Shown: piece after piece, positions 1 to 7,733 of the stretch | How the letters are laid out: each line of letters opens with the position of its first letter | Numbering within the stretch: the stretch's first letter is position 1 | NCBI GenBank assembly: GCA_900751755.1 | Contig: CAADSP010000063.1 | Span: 1 to 34,263 of the forward strand | Length of the DNA stretch: 34,263 nucleotides | Direction: 5' to 3' | Source of the DNA: an uncultured Collinsella sp. | GTDB lineage: Bacteria > Actinomycetota > Coriobacteriia > Coriobacteriales > Coriobacteriaceae | Notes under the pieces: generated by a model | Seen by the model: the letters and a program-made list of their open reading frames with translations, nothing else | Database searches by the model: none | Told to the model about the DNA's origin: nothing | Made by a program: the position numbers and the translations under genes

Positions 1-97
1 CGCCTCTGGCACTTCAACAACATTGTCGCAGCCCCGACCCGCGGTCACGAGCGGGGGCTCCTGTCGTTTCCGTGCCTTCGGATTGGGTCATAGTGTC

Positions 98-190
98 TGT
101 CCATCCTCTACCTGCGTCGTTGCCATCGCTGCTGAAGGCGGCACTTGGGGACGTTCCTTTTCTGCCGGCAGTTGGGGACATTCCTTGTGC
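98..190. repeat. Dispersed intergenic repeat, copy A
   Basis: This non-coding stretch shares two blocks with 20060-20210. The first block (98-124) reads TGTCC-N-TCCTCTACCTGCG-N-CGTTGCC in both places. The second (about 141-190) is a pair of near-direct repeats built on TTGGGGACGTTCCTTTT and TTGGGGACATTCCTTGT, separated by a TGCCGGCA core. The blocks lie in the same order and orientation at both loci, so this is a dispersed element and not chance similarity. No open frame here has a ribosome binding site or family resemblance. Bases 1-97 hold only a weak GC-rich hairpin near 32-61 and nothing else recognised. Confidence 0.7.
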
Positions 191-211
191 CAGCGTTGCA
201 TCGAGTGCTTG

Positions 212-382
212 GGAAACCGCGACCCGGTTTTTGGCCGAATAGTGGGTCGCATTTTCCGGATGGGGTGGGTTGCGGAAACTGCGACCCGGAATATTGCTCT
301 GAAGTGGGATGCGGTTTCCCTGATGCGCCTCAAACGGAAAGCGCATCCCATTCCGGAGCTTCAAAACGGGATGCGCTTTCCG
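212..382. repeat. Three-unit palindrome array, 61-62 bp period
   Basis: Three successive imperfect palindromes occur with arms at 212-225/243-257, 273-287/304-318 and 335-349/367-382. Each left arm is a variant of CGGAAA-NN-GC(A/G)(A/T)CCC and each right arm its reverse complement, with a 16-17 base loop of variable sequence. Unit starts are 61 and 62 bases apart. Arms covary (for example GCGACCC facing GGGTCGC and GCATCCC facing GGGATGC), which suggests the hairpin itself is kept. The same family in the same three-unit form recurs at 15181-15352. Confidence 0.85.
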
Positions 383-423
383 CGCGGAAGAATTGTCGCA
401 GCTTCGTTAAGCAGTGTCGCTCG

Positions 424-1092
424 TTACTCGCCCAGGATCAGCGCCGCGAGCTCTGCCTGGGTGTCCACCACGTAGTCGGCGCCGGCGGCTTCCAGCTCTG
501 CGCGGCCGCGGAAACCCCAGCTGACGCCCGCACTCTTAAGGCCGGCGTTGTGGCCGGTCAGGATATCGACATTGGAATCGCCTACGTAGAGCGTGGTCGC
601 CGGGTCGGCGCCTAGCTCTTCCATCACATGCAGCGTGACGGGTGCTTCGGGCTTGGGCGGAAACGCATCGACACGGCCCTGCACCAGCGCAAAGCGCTCG
701 GAACCAAAATACTTTTCGATAAGCGGAGCCGCCGAGACGTGGTCCTTGTTAGTGAGCACGGCAAGCTGAACGCCCGCGGCGCGCAAGCGGTCGAGCATCT
801 CGATCGTGCCGGCATAGGGAGCGGTGTGGTCTTCCTTGTGCTCGCCGTAGTAAGCCCTAAACTCGGCAAGCGTCTGCTCAAACATGCGGCCGTCGCCTGC
901 GTACTCGGCGGGCATAAAGCGCTCAACCAGCTTGAGCATGCCGTTTCCCACCTTGTAGCGGTACTCGTCAACGGCAAACGTGGGCCAGCCGTGCGCCTCG
1001 CAGGTATGGTTGCCGGCGGCCGCCAGGTCCTCGAGCGTGTTGAGAATGGTGCCGTCCAGGTCAAAGATCACATGGGAAAAAGCTGCTGCCAT
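424..1092 (-). CDS. HAD-family phosphatase (phosphoglycolate phosphatase-like)
   Basis: A 222-residue soluble haloacid-dehalogenase hydrolase. HAD motif I is at the N-terminus (VIFDLDGTILNT, with the nucleophile and acid aspartates of DxDGT). Motif II is the serine/threonine of AVLTNKD, and the later KPEAP and YVGDSNVDI segments match motifs III and IV. A helical cap lies between motifs I and II, as in the Gph/PpaX subfamily. Substrate cannot be fixed from sequence; phosphoglycolate, pyrophosphate or a sugar phosphate are all possible. I chose the ATG at 1092 because GGAG lies 7-8 bases upstream and the HAD motif follows directly; an upstream in-frame ATG at 1155 would add 21 unrelated residues. 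It stands alone, about 105 bases downstream of hypE on the same strand. Confidence 0.88.
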   Translation of the reverse strand: MAAAFSHVIFDLDGTILNTLEDLAAAGNHTCEAHGWPTFAVDEYRYKVGNGMLKLVERFMPAEYAGDGRMFEQTLAEFRAYYGEHKEDHTAPYAGTIEMLDRLRAAGVQLAVLTNKDHVSAAPLIEKYFGSERFALVQGRVDAFPPKPEAPVTLHVMEELGADPATTLYVGDSNVDILTGHNAGLKSAGVSWGFRGRAELEAAGADYVVDTQAELAALILGE

Positions 1093-1197
1093 GGGTGCTC
1101 CTGCCGCTTGAGTTGTAAAACGCACCCCATGATACTGGGCATGCGTGCCGGGCATGTTTGGAATCTGAATATCTTTAATAGCCCTGAGCCTTTGTCG

Positions 1198-2232
1198 TTA
1201 GCAAATTCTCGGCAGCTGCTCTCCTACGAGCATGTCGAGGATGCGGGTCGAGCCCCAGCCGGTGCGCACGCGCACGGCGGGATGGGCGCCCTCGGCAAGT
1301 GGCAGCACGCGGCCGATGATGGCGGCATTCTCGCCGTAGCGGGCGGCGCGCATGGCGCTCAGCGCGGCATCGGCTTGCTCGGCCGGCACGACGGCAACCA
1401 TCTTGCCCTCGTTTGCCACCTGCAGCACATCGTAGCCGAGCATCTCGCAGGCGGCCTGCACGTCGGGACGCACGGGCACGGCATCCTCGTCGATCTCCAT
1501 GGCAACGCCGCTGGCCTGCGCAAACTCGTTGAGCGTCGAGGCCAGGCCACCGCGCGTGGGGTCGCGGAAGCAGCGTGTGTCGGGTGCTGCGGAAAGCATA
1601 TCGGCAATCAGGTGGTTGAGCGGCGCGGCGTCGCTTTCGATGGTGCTCGAAAACGCCAGACCCTCGCGCTGACTCATGATGGCGATGCCGTGGTCACCCA
1701 GTGTGCCCGACACCAGGATGACGTCGCCGGGCCGGCAGTTTGCGCCGCTGAGCGCCACGCCCGCGGGTACCTCGCCCACACCGGCGGTATTGATATAGAC
1801 GCCGTCGGCCCCGCCGCGCTCGACCACCTTGGTGTCGCCCGTGATTATGGACACGCCCGCCTCGTGCGCCGTCTCGGCCATCGTCTGCACAATCTGGCGG
1901 AGCCTATCCATGGGATAGCCCTCTTCGAGGATAAAGCCGCACGACAGGTAGCGCACGTTGGCGCCCGAGGTCGCGACGTCGTTGACGGTTCCGCACACGG
2001 CGAGGCGGCCGATGTTGCCACCGGGGAAGAACTGCGGCGAGACTACAAAGCTGTCGGTCGACATGGCGATGCGCCCGCTCGCGGGCAGCGCGGCGACGCC
2101 GGCATCGTTGCCTTCGAGCAGCTCGGGCGACCCAAAGGCATCCAAAAAGACCTCATCGATGATGCTTTTCATCATCTGGCCGCCGGAGCCGTGGCCCAGC
2201 AGGACGGTGCTATCGGTAACGCTATGGGACAT
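1198..2232 (-). CDS. hypE: Hydrogenase maturation protein HypE
   Basis: HypE (344 residues) dehydrates the thiocarboxamide on its C-terminal cysteine to a thiocyanate and passes the cyanide to the HypC-HypD complex during [NiFe]-hydrogenase active-site assembly. Visible signatures are the N-terminal LLGHGSGGQMM loop, the PurM/ThiL-like ATP-binding fold (GNDAGV, STDSFVVSP, ITGDTKVVERG) and the invariant PRIC ending whose last residue is the acceptor cysteine. Length is typical. The start ATG at 2232 has TTGGAG about 8 bases upstream. It is the last gene of the unit orfX-nikR-hypF-hypC-hypD-hypE, 48 bases after hypD. No hydrogenase structural gene is in the window. Confidence 0.97.
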   Translation of the reverse strand: MSHSVTDSTVLLGHGSGGQMMKSIIDEVFLDAFGSPELLEGNDAGVAALPASGRIAMSTDSFVVSPQFFPGGNIGRLAVCGTVNDVATSGANVRYLSCGFILEEGYPMDRLRQIVQTMAETAHEAGVSIITGDTKVVERGGADGVYINTAGVGEVPAGVALSGANCRPGDVILVSGTLGDHGIAIMSQREGLAFSSTIESDAAPLNHLIADMLSAAPDTRCFRDPTRGGLASTLNEFAQASGVAMEIDEDAVPVRPDVQAACEMLGYDVLQVANEGKMVAVVPAEQADAALSAMRAARYGENAAIIGRVLPLAEGAHPAVRVRTGWGSTRILDMLVGEQLPRIC

Positions 2233-2280
2233 ATCGAAAACTCCAATCGTGGGTGGTGCCGGTGTGCGGGTGTGCCCGGG

Positions 2281-3393
2281 CTAGTCGCGGTAGCGGTAGT
2301 ACGCCGCGCAGCTGCCCTCGGAGCTCACCATGCACGGGCCGACGGGGTGCTCGGGCGTGCAGGTGCGGCCAAAGAGCGGGCAGCTGCTCGGCGCAATGGC
2401 CCCGCGCAGCACGTCGCCGCAGCGGCACCCGCGCGGCTCGACCGTCGCCTCAACGGGCACGTCAAAGCGAGTGCGGGCATCAAAGCGCGAGAACTCGGGG
2501 CGGATGGAAAGGCCCGAGTTGGCAATCAGCCCCAGCCCGCGCCATGTGGTATCGCACGGCTCAAACACCCGCTCGACCAGCTGGCGCGCCACGGGATTGC
2601 CGTCTGCGTTGACGCCACGGCGGTAGGCGTTGTCAATCGCCGGCCTGTCCTCGACAACCATCTGGACCAGCATGCAGATGCCCTGCAGGATATCGACCGG
2701 TTCAAATCCCGTGACCACGCCCGGGGTATTGAATTCGTCGACCAAAAAGCTAAAGGGCGCCAAGCCCGTGATGGTGGCGACGTGGCCCGGCAGGATAAAG
2801 CCGTCGATGGTGGTCTCGGGGTCGTTGGCGATGGCGCGCAACGCCGGCGGCGTGGCCTTGTGGGCGCAATAGACCGAGAAGTTCAAAAGCCCGCGCGCCT
2901 CGGCCTCCAAGATGGCGGCGGCGATGGTGGGCGTCGTAGTCTCAAAGCCCACGCCCATAAAAATGATCGGGCGATCAGGGTTTTGCTCGGCAATGTCGAG
3001 CGCGTCGAGCGGGGAATAGACGATACGGATATCGCGCCCCGCCGCCTTTTGCGCAGCGAGCGAGGGGGATGATCCGGGCACGCTCATCATGTCGCCAAAG
3101 GTGGTGATGATGGCGCCGTCTATGTTGGCGAGCGCGATTGCGTGGTCGATGTCGCGGTTGGCGGTGACGCAGACGGGGCAGCCCGGGCCGCTCAGCAGCT
3201 TGAGCCCGGCCGGCATAATGGAGCGAAAGCCATAGCGCCCGATGCTCACGGTATGCGTGCCGCAGACTTCCATAAGGTTGATGGTGCGGTCGCCGACAAG
3301 CTCATGAATGCGCTCGATGAGCTCGCGAGCCAGCTTGGGATCGCGGAATGCCGAGAAATCGATACCGGAGCGCGCCGGCTGCTCGGGCGCCAC
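2281..3393 (-). CDS. hypD: Hydrogenase maturation protein HypD
   Basis: HypD (370 residues) is the [4Fe-4S] scaffold that, with HypC, holds the Fe(CN)2CO unit of [NiFe]-hydrogenase. Seen here are the conserved EVCGTHT (Cys44), GPGCPVCV (Cys72 and Cys75), the FVGFETT-like stretch (MGVGFETTTP) and the C-terminal cysteine cluster (CGDVLRGAIAPSSCPLF, RTC, GPCMVSSEGSC) that binds the iron-sulfur cluster. Start is GTG at 3393, whose first base is the last base of the hypC stop codon (TAGTG overlap), so translation of the two is probably coupled. That fits their stoichiometric HypC-HypD complex. Confidence 0.97.
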   Translation of the reverse strand: MAPEQPARSGIDFSAFRDPKLARELIERIHELVGDRTINLMEVCGTHTVSIGRYGFRSIMPAGLKLLSGPGCPVCVTANRDIDHAIALANIDGAIITTFGDMMSVPGSSPSLAAQKAAGRDIRIVYSPLDALDIAEQNPDRPIIFMGVGFETTTPTIAAAILEAEARGLLNFSVYCAHKATPPALRAIANDPETTIDGFILPGHVATITGLAPFSFLVDEFNTPGVVTGFEPVDILQGICMLVQMVVEDRPAIDNAYRRGVNADGNPVARQLVERVFEPCDTTWRGLGLIANSGLSIRPEFSRFDARTRFDVPVEATVEPRGCRCGDVLRGAIAPSSCPLFGRTCTPEHPVGPCMVSSEGSCAAYYRYRD

Positions 3394-3653
3394 TAGTAAG
3401 CCTCCGCCGGGTTGGTGGTCAGCTGGTCTTCTTCGACCAGCTCGGACATGGCATTAACAAGCTCGAGCGTTTCCTGTGCTTCCTGCTCGTCGACAATCTG
3501 GATGCCAAAGCCGGCGTGTACGAGAATATAGTCGCCAACCTGCGCCGTCGGCACGAGTCGCAGCGACACGGGGCGCTCAATGCCCATCATGTCGACGGTG
3601 GCCTTGAGGTCGTCGTCGCGTTTGACTACTTTACCGGGAACGGCAAGGCACAT
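3393..3653 (-). CDS. hypC: Hydrogenase maturation chaperone HypC
   Basis: HypC/HupF-family chaperone of 86 residues. It opens with the diagnostic MCLAVPGKV, in which Cys2 binds the iron of the cofactor precursor and later the hydrogenase large subunit. The remainder is the expected small beta-barrel (GDYILVHAGFGIQIVDEQEA) and a short acidic helical tail. AAGGGG lies upstream of the ATG. Its stop codon overlaps the hypD start by one base. About 130 bases separate it from the end of hypF; in that gap I see no gene, only a possible T-rich stretch near 3661. Confidence 0.97.
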   Translation of the reverse strand: MCLAVPGKVVKRDDDLKATVDMMGIERPVSLRLVPTAQVGDYILVHAGFGIQIVDEQEAQETLELVNAMSELVEEDQLTTNPAEAY

Positions 3654-3784
3654 ATTGTTCCCCTTTTATACGCTTTGCGCTGGACGGGCGCTCAATAATC
3701 CATCAGTTGATGGTAGCGCTCGCGGGCGCTGCGGGCAAACGCGCTACACCTGTGAGACGGCGGCTTGCGGGCTGGCCGAACAGC

Positions 3785-6253
3785 CTATTGTGGCGCGACC
3801 TGTGCGAGGCGAGTGCGTGCGACTGCTGCCTGACCGTAGGCGATGCAGCCGTCATTGACGGGTACGGTGTGGGGGACAAGGACAGTAAAGCCTGCGCTTT
3901 TGAGCTCGCGGGTGAGAAGCTGGAGCAGAAGTCGGTTCATGAACACGCCGCCCGAGAGCGCGACGGTGTCGATGCCCTCGTGCACGCAGATATCGCTGGC
4001 GATGCGCGCCGAGGAGCGCGCGACGGCGACATGGAAATCGAGTGCGAGCCTGTCGGCGGGCGCTCCGGCTTCAATTCCTCCCAAAAGTGCCTCAAAGAGC
4101 GCTTTCTGGTCCAGAACATAGGGGCCGTCCAGCCACGATGGGCCAGATGCGAAATAGCCGGCGTTGTCGTCGGGAAAATGGGCGATTTCGTTGTCGAGCG
4201 CGCGCCAGGCGGCGGCTTCGAGTTCTATGGCGGGTTCGCCCTCGTAGGTTGCCTTGTCGCAGATGCCCAGAATTGCTGCCGCGGCATCAAAGAGACGCCC
4301 CATGCTGCTGGTACGCGGGCTGTTGATGCCGCGCTCGATCATGGTGGCTGTCACGCTGCGCGTTTGTTCGTCGAGGCTGTCCAAAAGCCGAGCGGCACCT
4401 GGGTGCTCGAGCAGGCCGAGCTCACTGAGCAGGGCGAAGGCGTTGCGGCGGGCGTCGCGCACGGAGGCCGCCCCACCGGGGAGCGCCCAGGTGCGCAAAT
4501 GCGCGGCGCGCTCAAAGCCGCCAAGGCTGGCAACAAGAAACTCGCCGCCCCAAATGGTCCCATCGGTGCCGGCGCCGGTGCCGTCAAAGGCGATGCCAAG
4601 GACGCGCGCGTCGGTTGTAAGCTGGCTCGCGGCGATGGCCTCGGCCATTACGCTCGCGATATGCGCATGATGGTGCTGCACCTCGACGAGCGGCAGATTG
4701 CATTTTCGCGCCTGCTCGCGCGCCCACTGGCCCGATAGATAGCTGGGGTGTAAATCGCAGGCCAAGGCGGCGGGCGCCAAGTCAAAGAGATCTTCCAAGC
4801 GCGTGCGCGCGGCGTTCCAGGCATCGAAGGTCCCGCCGTTTTCAACATCGCCGATATGCTGCGACACAAAACAGGTCGCCTCGCCGTTCGTCCCTTCACG
4901 CGTGAGCGTAATCGTGGCCTTTTGTTGCGGCCCGCAGGCGAGTACGCAGGACGGAGCGCCGTCGAGCGCCGGCAACGGCAGCGGCTGGGGTGCATATCCA
5001 CGAGCGCGGCGAACGGGCATAACGGCGCCGTCGACCACGCGCACCACGGAATCGTCATAGCGCGAGAGAATCGCTCGATCGTTGCCGAGCAGCGCGTCGG
5101 CAATGCCGGCGGCAACGAGGCGCTCCCAGGCAAGATCGTCATCGGTCTCGATGGGCTCTTCGCTCAGGTTGCCGCTGGTCATGACGAGCGCGTGCATACC
5201 GTGTGACGCGGCAGCTGCAAGCAGAAGATGCTGAAGCGGGGTGTAGGGGAGCATAACGCCAAGCTCGGGCAGGTCGCGCGCGACGGACGGTGCGAGTACG
5301 AGGGCGTCGGGGGAGCCGTCGTTCCCGCAAACAGCCCGCCGGCGCAGCAGCACGATGGGGCGGATACTGCCGGCGAGCAGATCGCGTTCAGCATCGTCGA
5401 TATGGCACAGGCGCCCGGCATCGGCAAGACTGCGCACCATGACGGCAAGCGGCTTATTGCTGCGACGCTTGCGACGGCGCAGCTCGGCCACCGCCTGCTC
5501 GTTGGAGGCGTCACAGGATAGATGGAATCCGCCCAGGCCCTTGATGGCGACGATGCCACCGCTGGCCAGCAGCTCAACACAGCGCTCGATGATAGCGTCG
5601 CTGGCCTCGCGTGTGGTGCCGACGGCCGGTGTCGCGGACGAATTCCCGCACGCATCGCTGTTTACAGCCTCGCGCCACGTAATATGCGGCCCGCAATCAA
5701 AGCAGGCATCGGGTTGCGCGTGAAAACGCCGGTCGAGTGGGTCGGCATACTCCGCGGCACACTTGGGACACATGGGGAAACGGTCCATCGATGTGGCCGC
5801 TCGGTCATAAGGCAGCGATCGGATGATGGTAAAGCGTGGGCCGCAGTTGGTGCAGTTGATAAAGGGGTAGTGATAGCGTCGGTCGGCGGGATCGAACAAC
5901 TCGCGCCGACAATCGTCGCAGGTGGCGATATCGGGCGAGACGAGCGTCGTGTGCGCGGTCTGGTCCTGCGACGCCACAATGTGAAAGCCCTGCTCATCGG
6001 CAGTGCTCCAGCCGCCAGGCTCCAAATCCGCAATATCGACTCGCTCAACGCGGGCCGCCGCGGGCGCATGCTCAGAAAGCGCGGCAACAAAAGCATCGAG
6101 CGCATCGGCCGGAGCGTGCGCCTCGATATGCACGCCGTCGCCCGCGTTGAGCACCCAGCCGCAAATGCCGTGCGCCATGGCCTCGCGATACACAAACGGT
6201 CGCATGCCAACGCCCTGCACAATGCCCGTTACATGGATATGCGCATGTCGCAT
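3785..6253 (-). CDS. hypF: Carbamoyltransferase HypF
   Basis: HypF (822 residues) makes the thiocarboxamide on HypE from carbamoyl phosphate and ATP, the source of the cyanide ligands. Domains in order: acylphosphatase (1-95, VTGIVQGVGMRPFV); two zinc fingers (Cys112/115 with Cys134/137, and Cys162/165 with Cys184/187); a YrdC/Sua5-like domain (about 215-400, IVAIKGLGGFHL and RRKRRSNKPLAVM); and a Kae1-like carbamoyltransferase domain with the HHHAHIAS metal motif near 520 and ALSGGVFMN near the end. The ATG at 6253 is chosen because AAGGAGG sits 8 bases upstream and the acylphosphatase domain begins at once; the frame stays open 21 codons further up. It follows nikR by 29 bases and is full length. 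Confidence 0.97.
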   Translation of the reverse strand: MRHAHIHVTGIVQGVGMRPFVYREAMAHGICGWVLNAGDGVHIEAHAPADALDAFVAALSEHAPAAARVERVDIADLEPGGWSTADEQGFHIVASQDQTAHTTLVSPDIATCDDCRRELFDPADRRYHYPFINCTNCGPRFTIIRSLPYDRAATSMDRFPMCPKCAAEYADPLDRRFHAQPDACFDCGPHITWREAVNSDACGNSSATPAVGTTREASDAIIERCVELLASGGIVAIKGLGGFHLSCDASNEQAVAELRRRKRRSNKPLAVMVRSLADAGRLCHIDDAERDLLAGSIRPIVLLRRRAVCGNDGSPDALVLAPSVARDLPELGVMLPYTPLQHLLLAAAASHGMHALVMTSGNLSEEPIETDDDLAWERLVAAGIADALLGNDRAILSRYDDSVVRVVDGAVMPVRRARGYAPQPLPLPALDGAPSCVLACGPQQKATITLTREGTNGEATCFVSQHIGDVENGGTFDAWNAARTRLEDLFDLAPAALACDLHPSYLSGQWAREQARKCNLPLVEVQHHHAHIASVMAEAIAASQLTTDARVLGIAFDGTGAGTDGTIWGGEFLVASLGGFERAAHLRTWALPGGAASVRDARRNAFALLSELGLLEHPGAARLLDSLDEQTRSVTATMIERGINSPRTSSMGRLFDAAAAILGICDKATYEGEPAIELEAAAWRALDNEIAHFPDDNAGYFASGPSWLDGPYVLDQKALFEALLGGIEAGAPADRLALDFHVAVARSSARIASDICVHEGIDTVALSGGVFMNRLLLQLLTRELKSAGFTVLVPHTVPVNDGCIAYGQAAVARTRLAQVAPQ

Positions 6254-6282
6254 GCGACCCTCCTTCGTTGAAATGTGTGCTG

Positions 6283-6795
6283 TTACAGCCCCAGGCTCTG
6301 CTTGGTGGCGGCGCACGTGAGCTCGCCGTGCTTAACGCCGCGCAGGCCCAGCAGGCGGTCGGCTAGTTCGTAGACGCGCTCGCCGCGACCCTTGAGTGCC
6401 AGGATTTCCAAGCAGTTGTGGTGATCCAGATGCACGTGCATCGTCGATACGATCTCGTCGGTGTAGTCGTGCTGCACCTCGTCCAGGCGGCGCGTCAGAT
6501 CGCCGGTGTGATGGTCGTAGATCATGGTGAGCGACCCGATAACGTGCTCATCGGGCGTGCGCATCTGCTCTTTGGCGATTGAGGCGCGAATCAAATCGCG
6601 CACGGCCTCGGAGCGGTTGGCCACGTCGCCGCGGCGTGCGATCTGTTCGTCAAAACGGCGCAGCAGGTCGTCGGGTGCGGTAACCGAAAAACGGACCAGC
6701 TCGGAGCCGGAGCCGCTACAGTGGCAGCCCGCGTCACCGTCCGCCCCGTGCGGATGCTCGTGCTCGTACCCGCAGCAGTGCTCGTGTTCGGCCAC
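6283..6795 (-). CDS. nikR: NikR-like nickel-responsive regulator with a His/Cys-rich N-terminal extension
   Basis: A 170-residue ribbon-helix-helix regulator. Residues 33-75 form the DNA-binding domain (LVRFSVTAPDDLLRRFDEQ, NRSEAVRDLIR) and 80-165 the ACT-like nickel domain. His109, His120, His122 and Cys128 reproduce the 11, 2 and 6 residue spacing of the E. coli NikR site His76, His87, His89, Cys95, so high-affinity nickel binding is well supported. The first 30 residues are extra: CC, HEHEHPH and CHC form a metal-chelating tail not found in E. coli NikR. The start is GTG one base after the upstream stop codon; Shine-Dalgarno pairing is weak, so translation may be coupled. Position directly ahead of hypF suggests autoregulated nickel control of hydrogenase maturation. 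Target sites were not identified. Confidence 0.92.
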   Translation of the reverse strand: MAEHEHCCGYEHEHPHGADGDAGCHCSGSGSELVRFSVTAPDDLLRRFDEQIARRGDVANRSEAVRDLIRASIAKEQMRTPDEHVIGSLTMIYDHHTGDLTRRLDEVQHDYTDEIVSTMHVHLDHHNCLEILALKGRGERVYELADRLLGLRGVKHGELTCAATKQSLGL

Positions 6796-6796
6796 C

Positions 6797-7045
6797 TTAC
6801 ACCAGCTTCACGGAGCCGACGGAGTTGTGGTCGGCCTCGATGGCTTCCTCGTAGCCCTCGAGCGCGTCATGCGCCTCGTGGAGCGCGGCCATGGCGGCCT
6901 CGAGCTTGGCGCCGATGCGCTCCATGTCAAAATTCTCGGTCGCATGCAGCAGCTGATGGCTCCACTCGTGAGCGAGCTCGATGGTGTCGTCGACCTGCTT
7001 GACGCTCATGGCAAGCTGGCTCATGTTCATTCCGACGTCATGCAT
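6797..7045 (-). CDS. Small helical protein of unknown function, first gene of the nikR-hyp unit
   Basis: 82 residues, family not recognised. The ATG at 7045 has a strong AAGGAG about 9 bases upstream. The sequence is almost wholly alpha-helical in character, with heptad-like hydrophobic spacing (LAMSVKQVDDTIELAHEWSHQLL and LEAAMAALHEAHDALEGYEEAIEA), so a helical hairpin or coiled coil is likely. It is acidic, has no cysteine or signal peptide, and carries six histidines plus several methionines. Its stop is separated from the nikR start by a single base, which argues for a linked role in nickel handling or NikR function. That role is inference from position only. Confidence 0.8.
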   Translation of the reverse strand: MHDVGMNMSQLAMSVKQVDDTIELAHEWSHQLLHATENFDMERIGAKLEAAMAALHEAHDALEGYEEAIEADHNSVGSVKLV

Positions 7046-7122
7046 GGAAAATCTCCTTTTGTATGGGGCAGTTCAGTGGTTCAGATTTTACTACGCCCGC
7101 TCTGTGCGCAGCTGCATAAGAA

Positions 7123-7155
7123 AACGGGTGCGAGTCTGTGCGACCCGCACCCGTT
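7123..7155 (-). terminator. Terminator after thioredoxin
   Basis: A 10-bp perfect stem (AACGGGTGCG at 7123-7132 with CGCACCCGTT at 7146-7155), with three more pairs (GTC/GAC) inside the loop. Read on the minus strand it ends in CCCGTTTTCTT, a U-tract as expected for Rho-independent termination of the thioredoxin transcript. It lies before the nikR-hyp promoter region. Confidence 0.75.
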
Positions 7156-7276
7156 CACTGGGGGCTGTTTGTGACTACCATACTATCCGTGGTTGCACTC
7201 GGTGCATCCAGAAGTCCGGCGAGCGGTGCAAAAGCGCTCATGGACGGCAGGCAGACGGCAACATGTAACAAGCGTA

Positions 7277-7597
7277 TTACAGATGCTTCTCCAGCAGCGC
7301 CTGCAGCCTCGCCTTGGGCAGAGCGCCAACCGAGCGGTCAATCTCCTCGCCGTTCTTAAACACAACCAGCGTGGGGATGCTCATGACGCCATACTTCATG
7401 GCCAGGTCCTGGTTGTCGTCGACGTTGCATTTGGCAACGGCAAGCTTGCCCGCCAGCTCATCGGCAACCTCGTCAACGATGGGCGAGAGGGATCGACAGG
7501 GCCCGCACCACGGTGCCCAAAAATCGACCAGCACGGGCAGGCTGTCGTTAACGATGGAATCGAAGTTCTCGGGGGTAATCTGATTAATGTCAGCCAT
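7277..7597 (-). CDS. trxA: Thioredoxin
   Basis: Cytoplasmic disulfide reductase of 106 residues, normal length for TrxA. The redox site WCGPC is at residues 30-34, followed by the conserved cis-proline in VMSIPTLVVFKNGE and the buried aspartate in VLVDFWAPW. It reduces disulfides in enzymes such as ribonucleotide reductase and is itself normally reduced by thioredoxin reductase, which is not in this window. I chose the ATG at 7597 because GGAGGT lies just upstream and the frame before it (28 residues) has no thioredoxin character. It is a single-gene unit with its own terminator and a TATAAG -10-like box on the minus strand at 7652-7657. Confidence 0.95.
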   Translation of the reverse strand: MADINQITPENFDSIVNDSLPVLVDFWAPWCGPCRSLSPIVDEVADELAGKLAVAKCNVDDNQDLAMKYGVMSIPTLVVFKNGEEIDRSVGALPKARLQALLEKHL

Positions 7598-7699
7598 GGT
7601 GACCTCCATAATGCGACGCGGCTTGGCCGCGTAAAACTCAGTACGACCGTGCTTATACCCAGCCGCCCGCAAAGCAACCACTCGTGGGCGGCTCTTTTA

Positions 7700-7705
7700 T
7701 ATAAT
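7700..7705 (+). promoter_or_regulatory. -10 box for the gene at 7734
   Basis: A perfect TATAAT lies 29 bases before the ATG at 7734, at a fitting distance for a short leader. No good -35 is visible 16-18 bases upstream. The divergent thioredoxin promoter lies within 50 bases. Confidence 0.5.
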
Positions 7706-7733
7706 GGTGGGCACGCAAACGATTGGAGAGCGC

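Noticed and set aside
212..382. Possible CRISPR array
   Set aside because: The repeated parts are paired inverted arms that vary between units, the loops are only 16-17 bases, and no cas gene is present.
23..615. Overlapping plus-strand frames of about 150 codons at the left end
   Set aside because: They cross repeat arrays and the antisense of the HAD gene, with no start signal or known motif.
628..3072. 814-codon open frame opposite hypE and hypD
   Set aside because: It is a shadow of the high-GC codon pattern of the real genes on the minus strand; it has no ribosome binding site or family motif.
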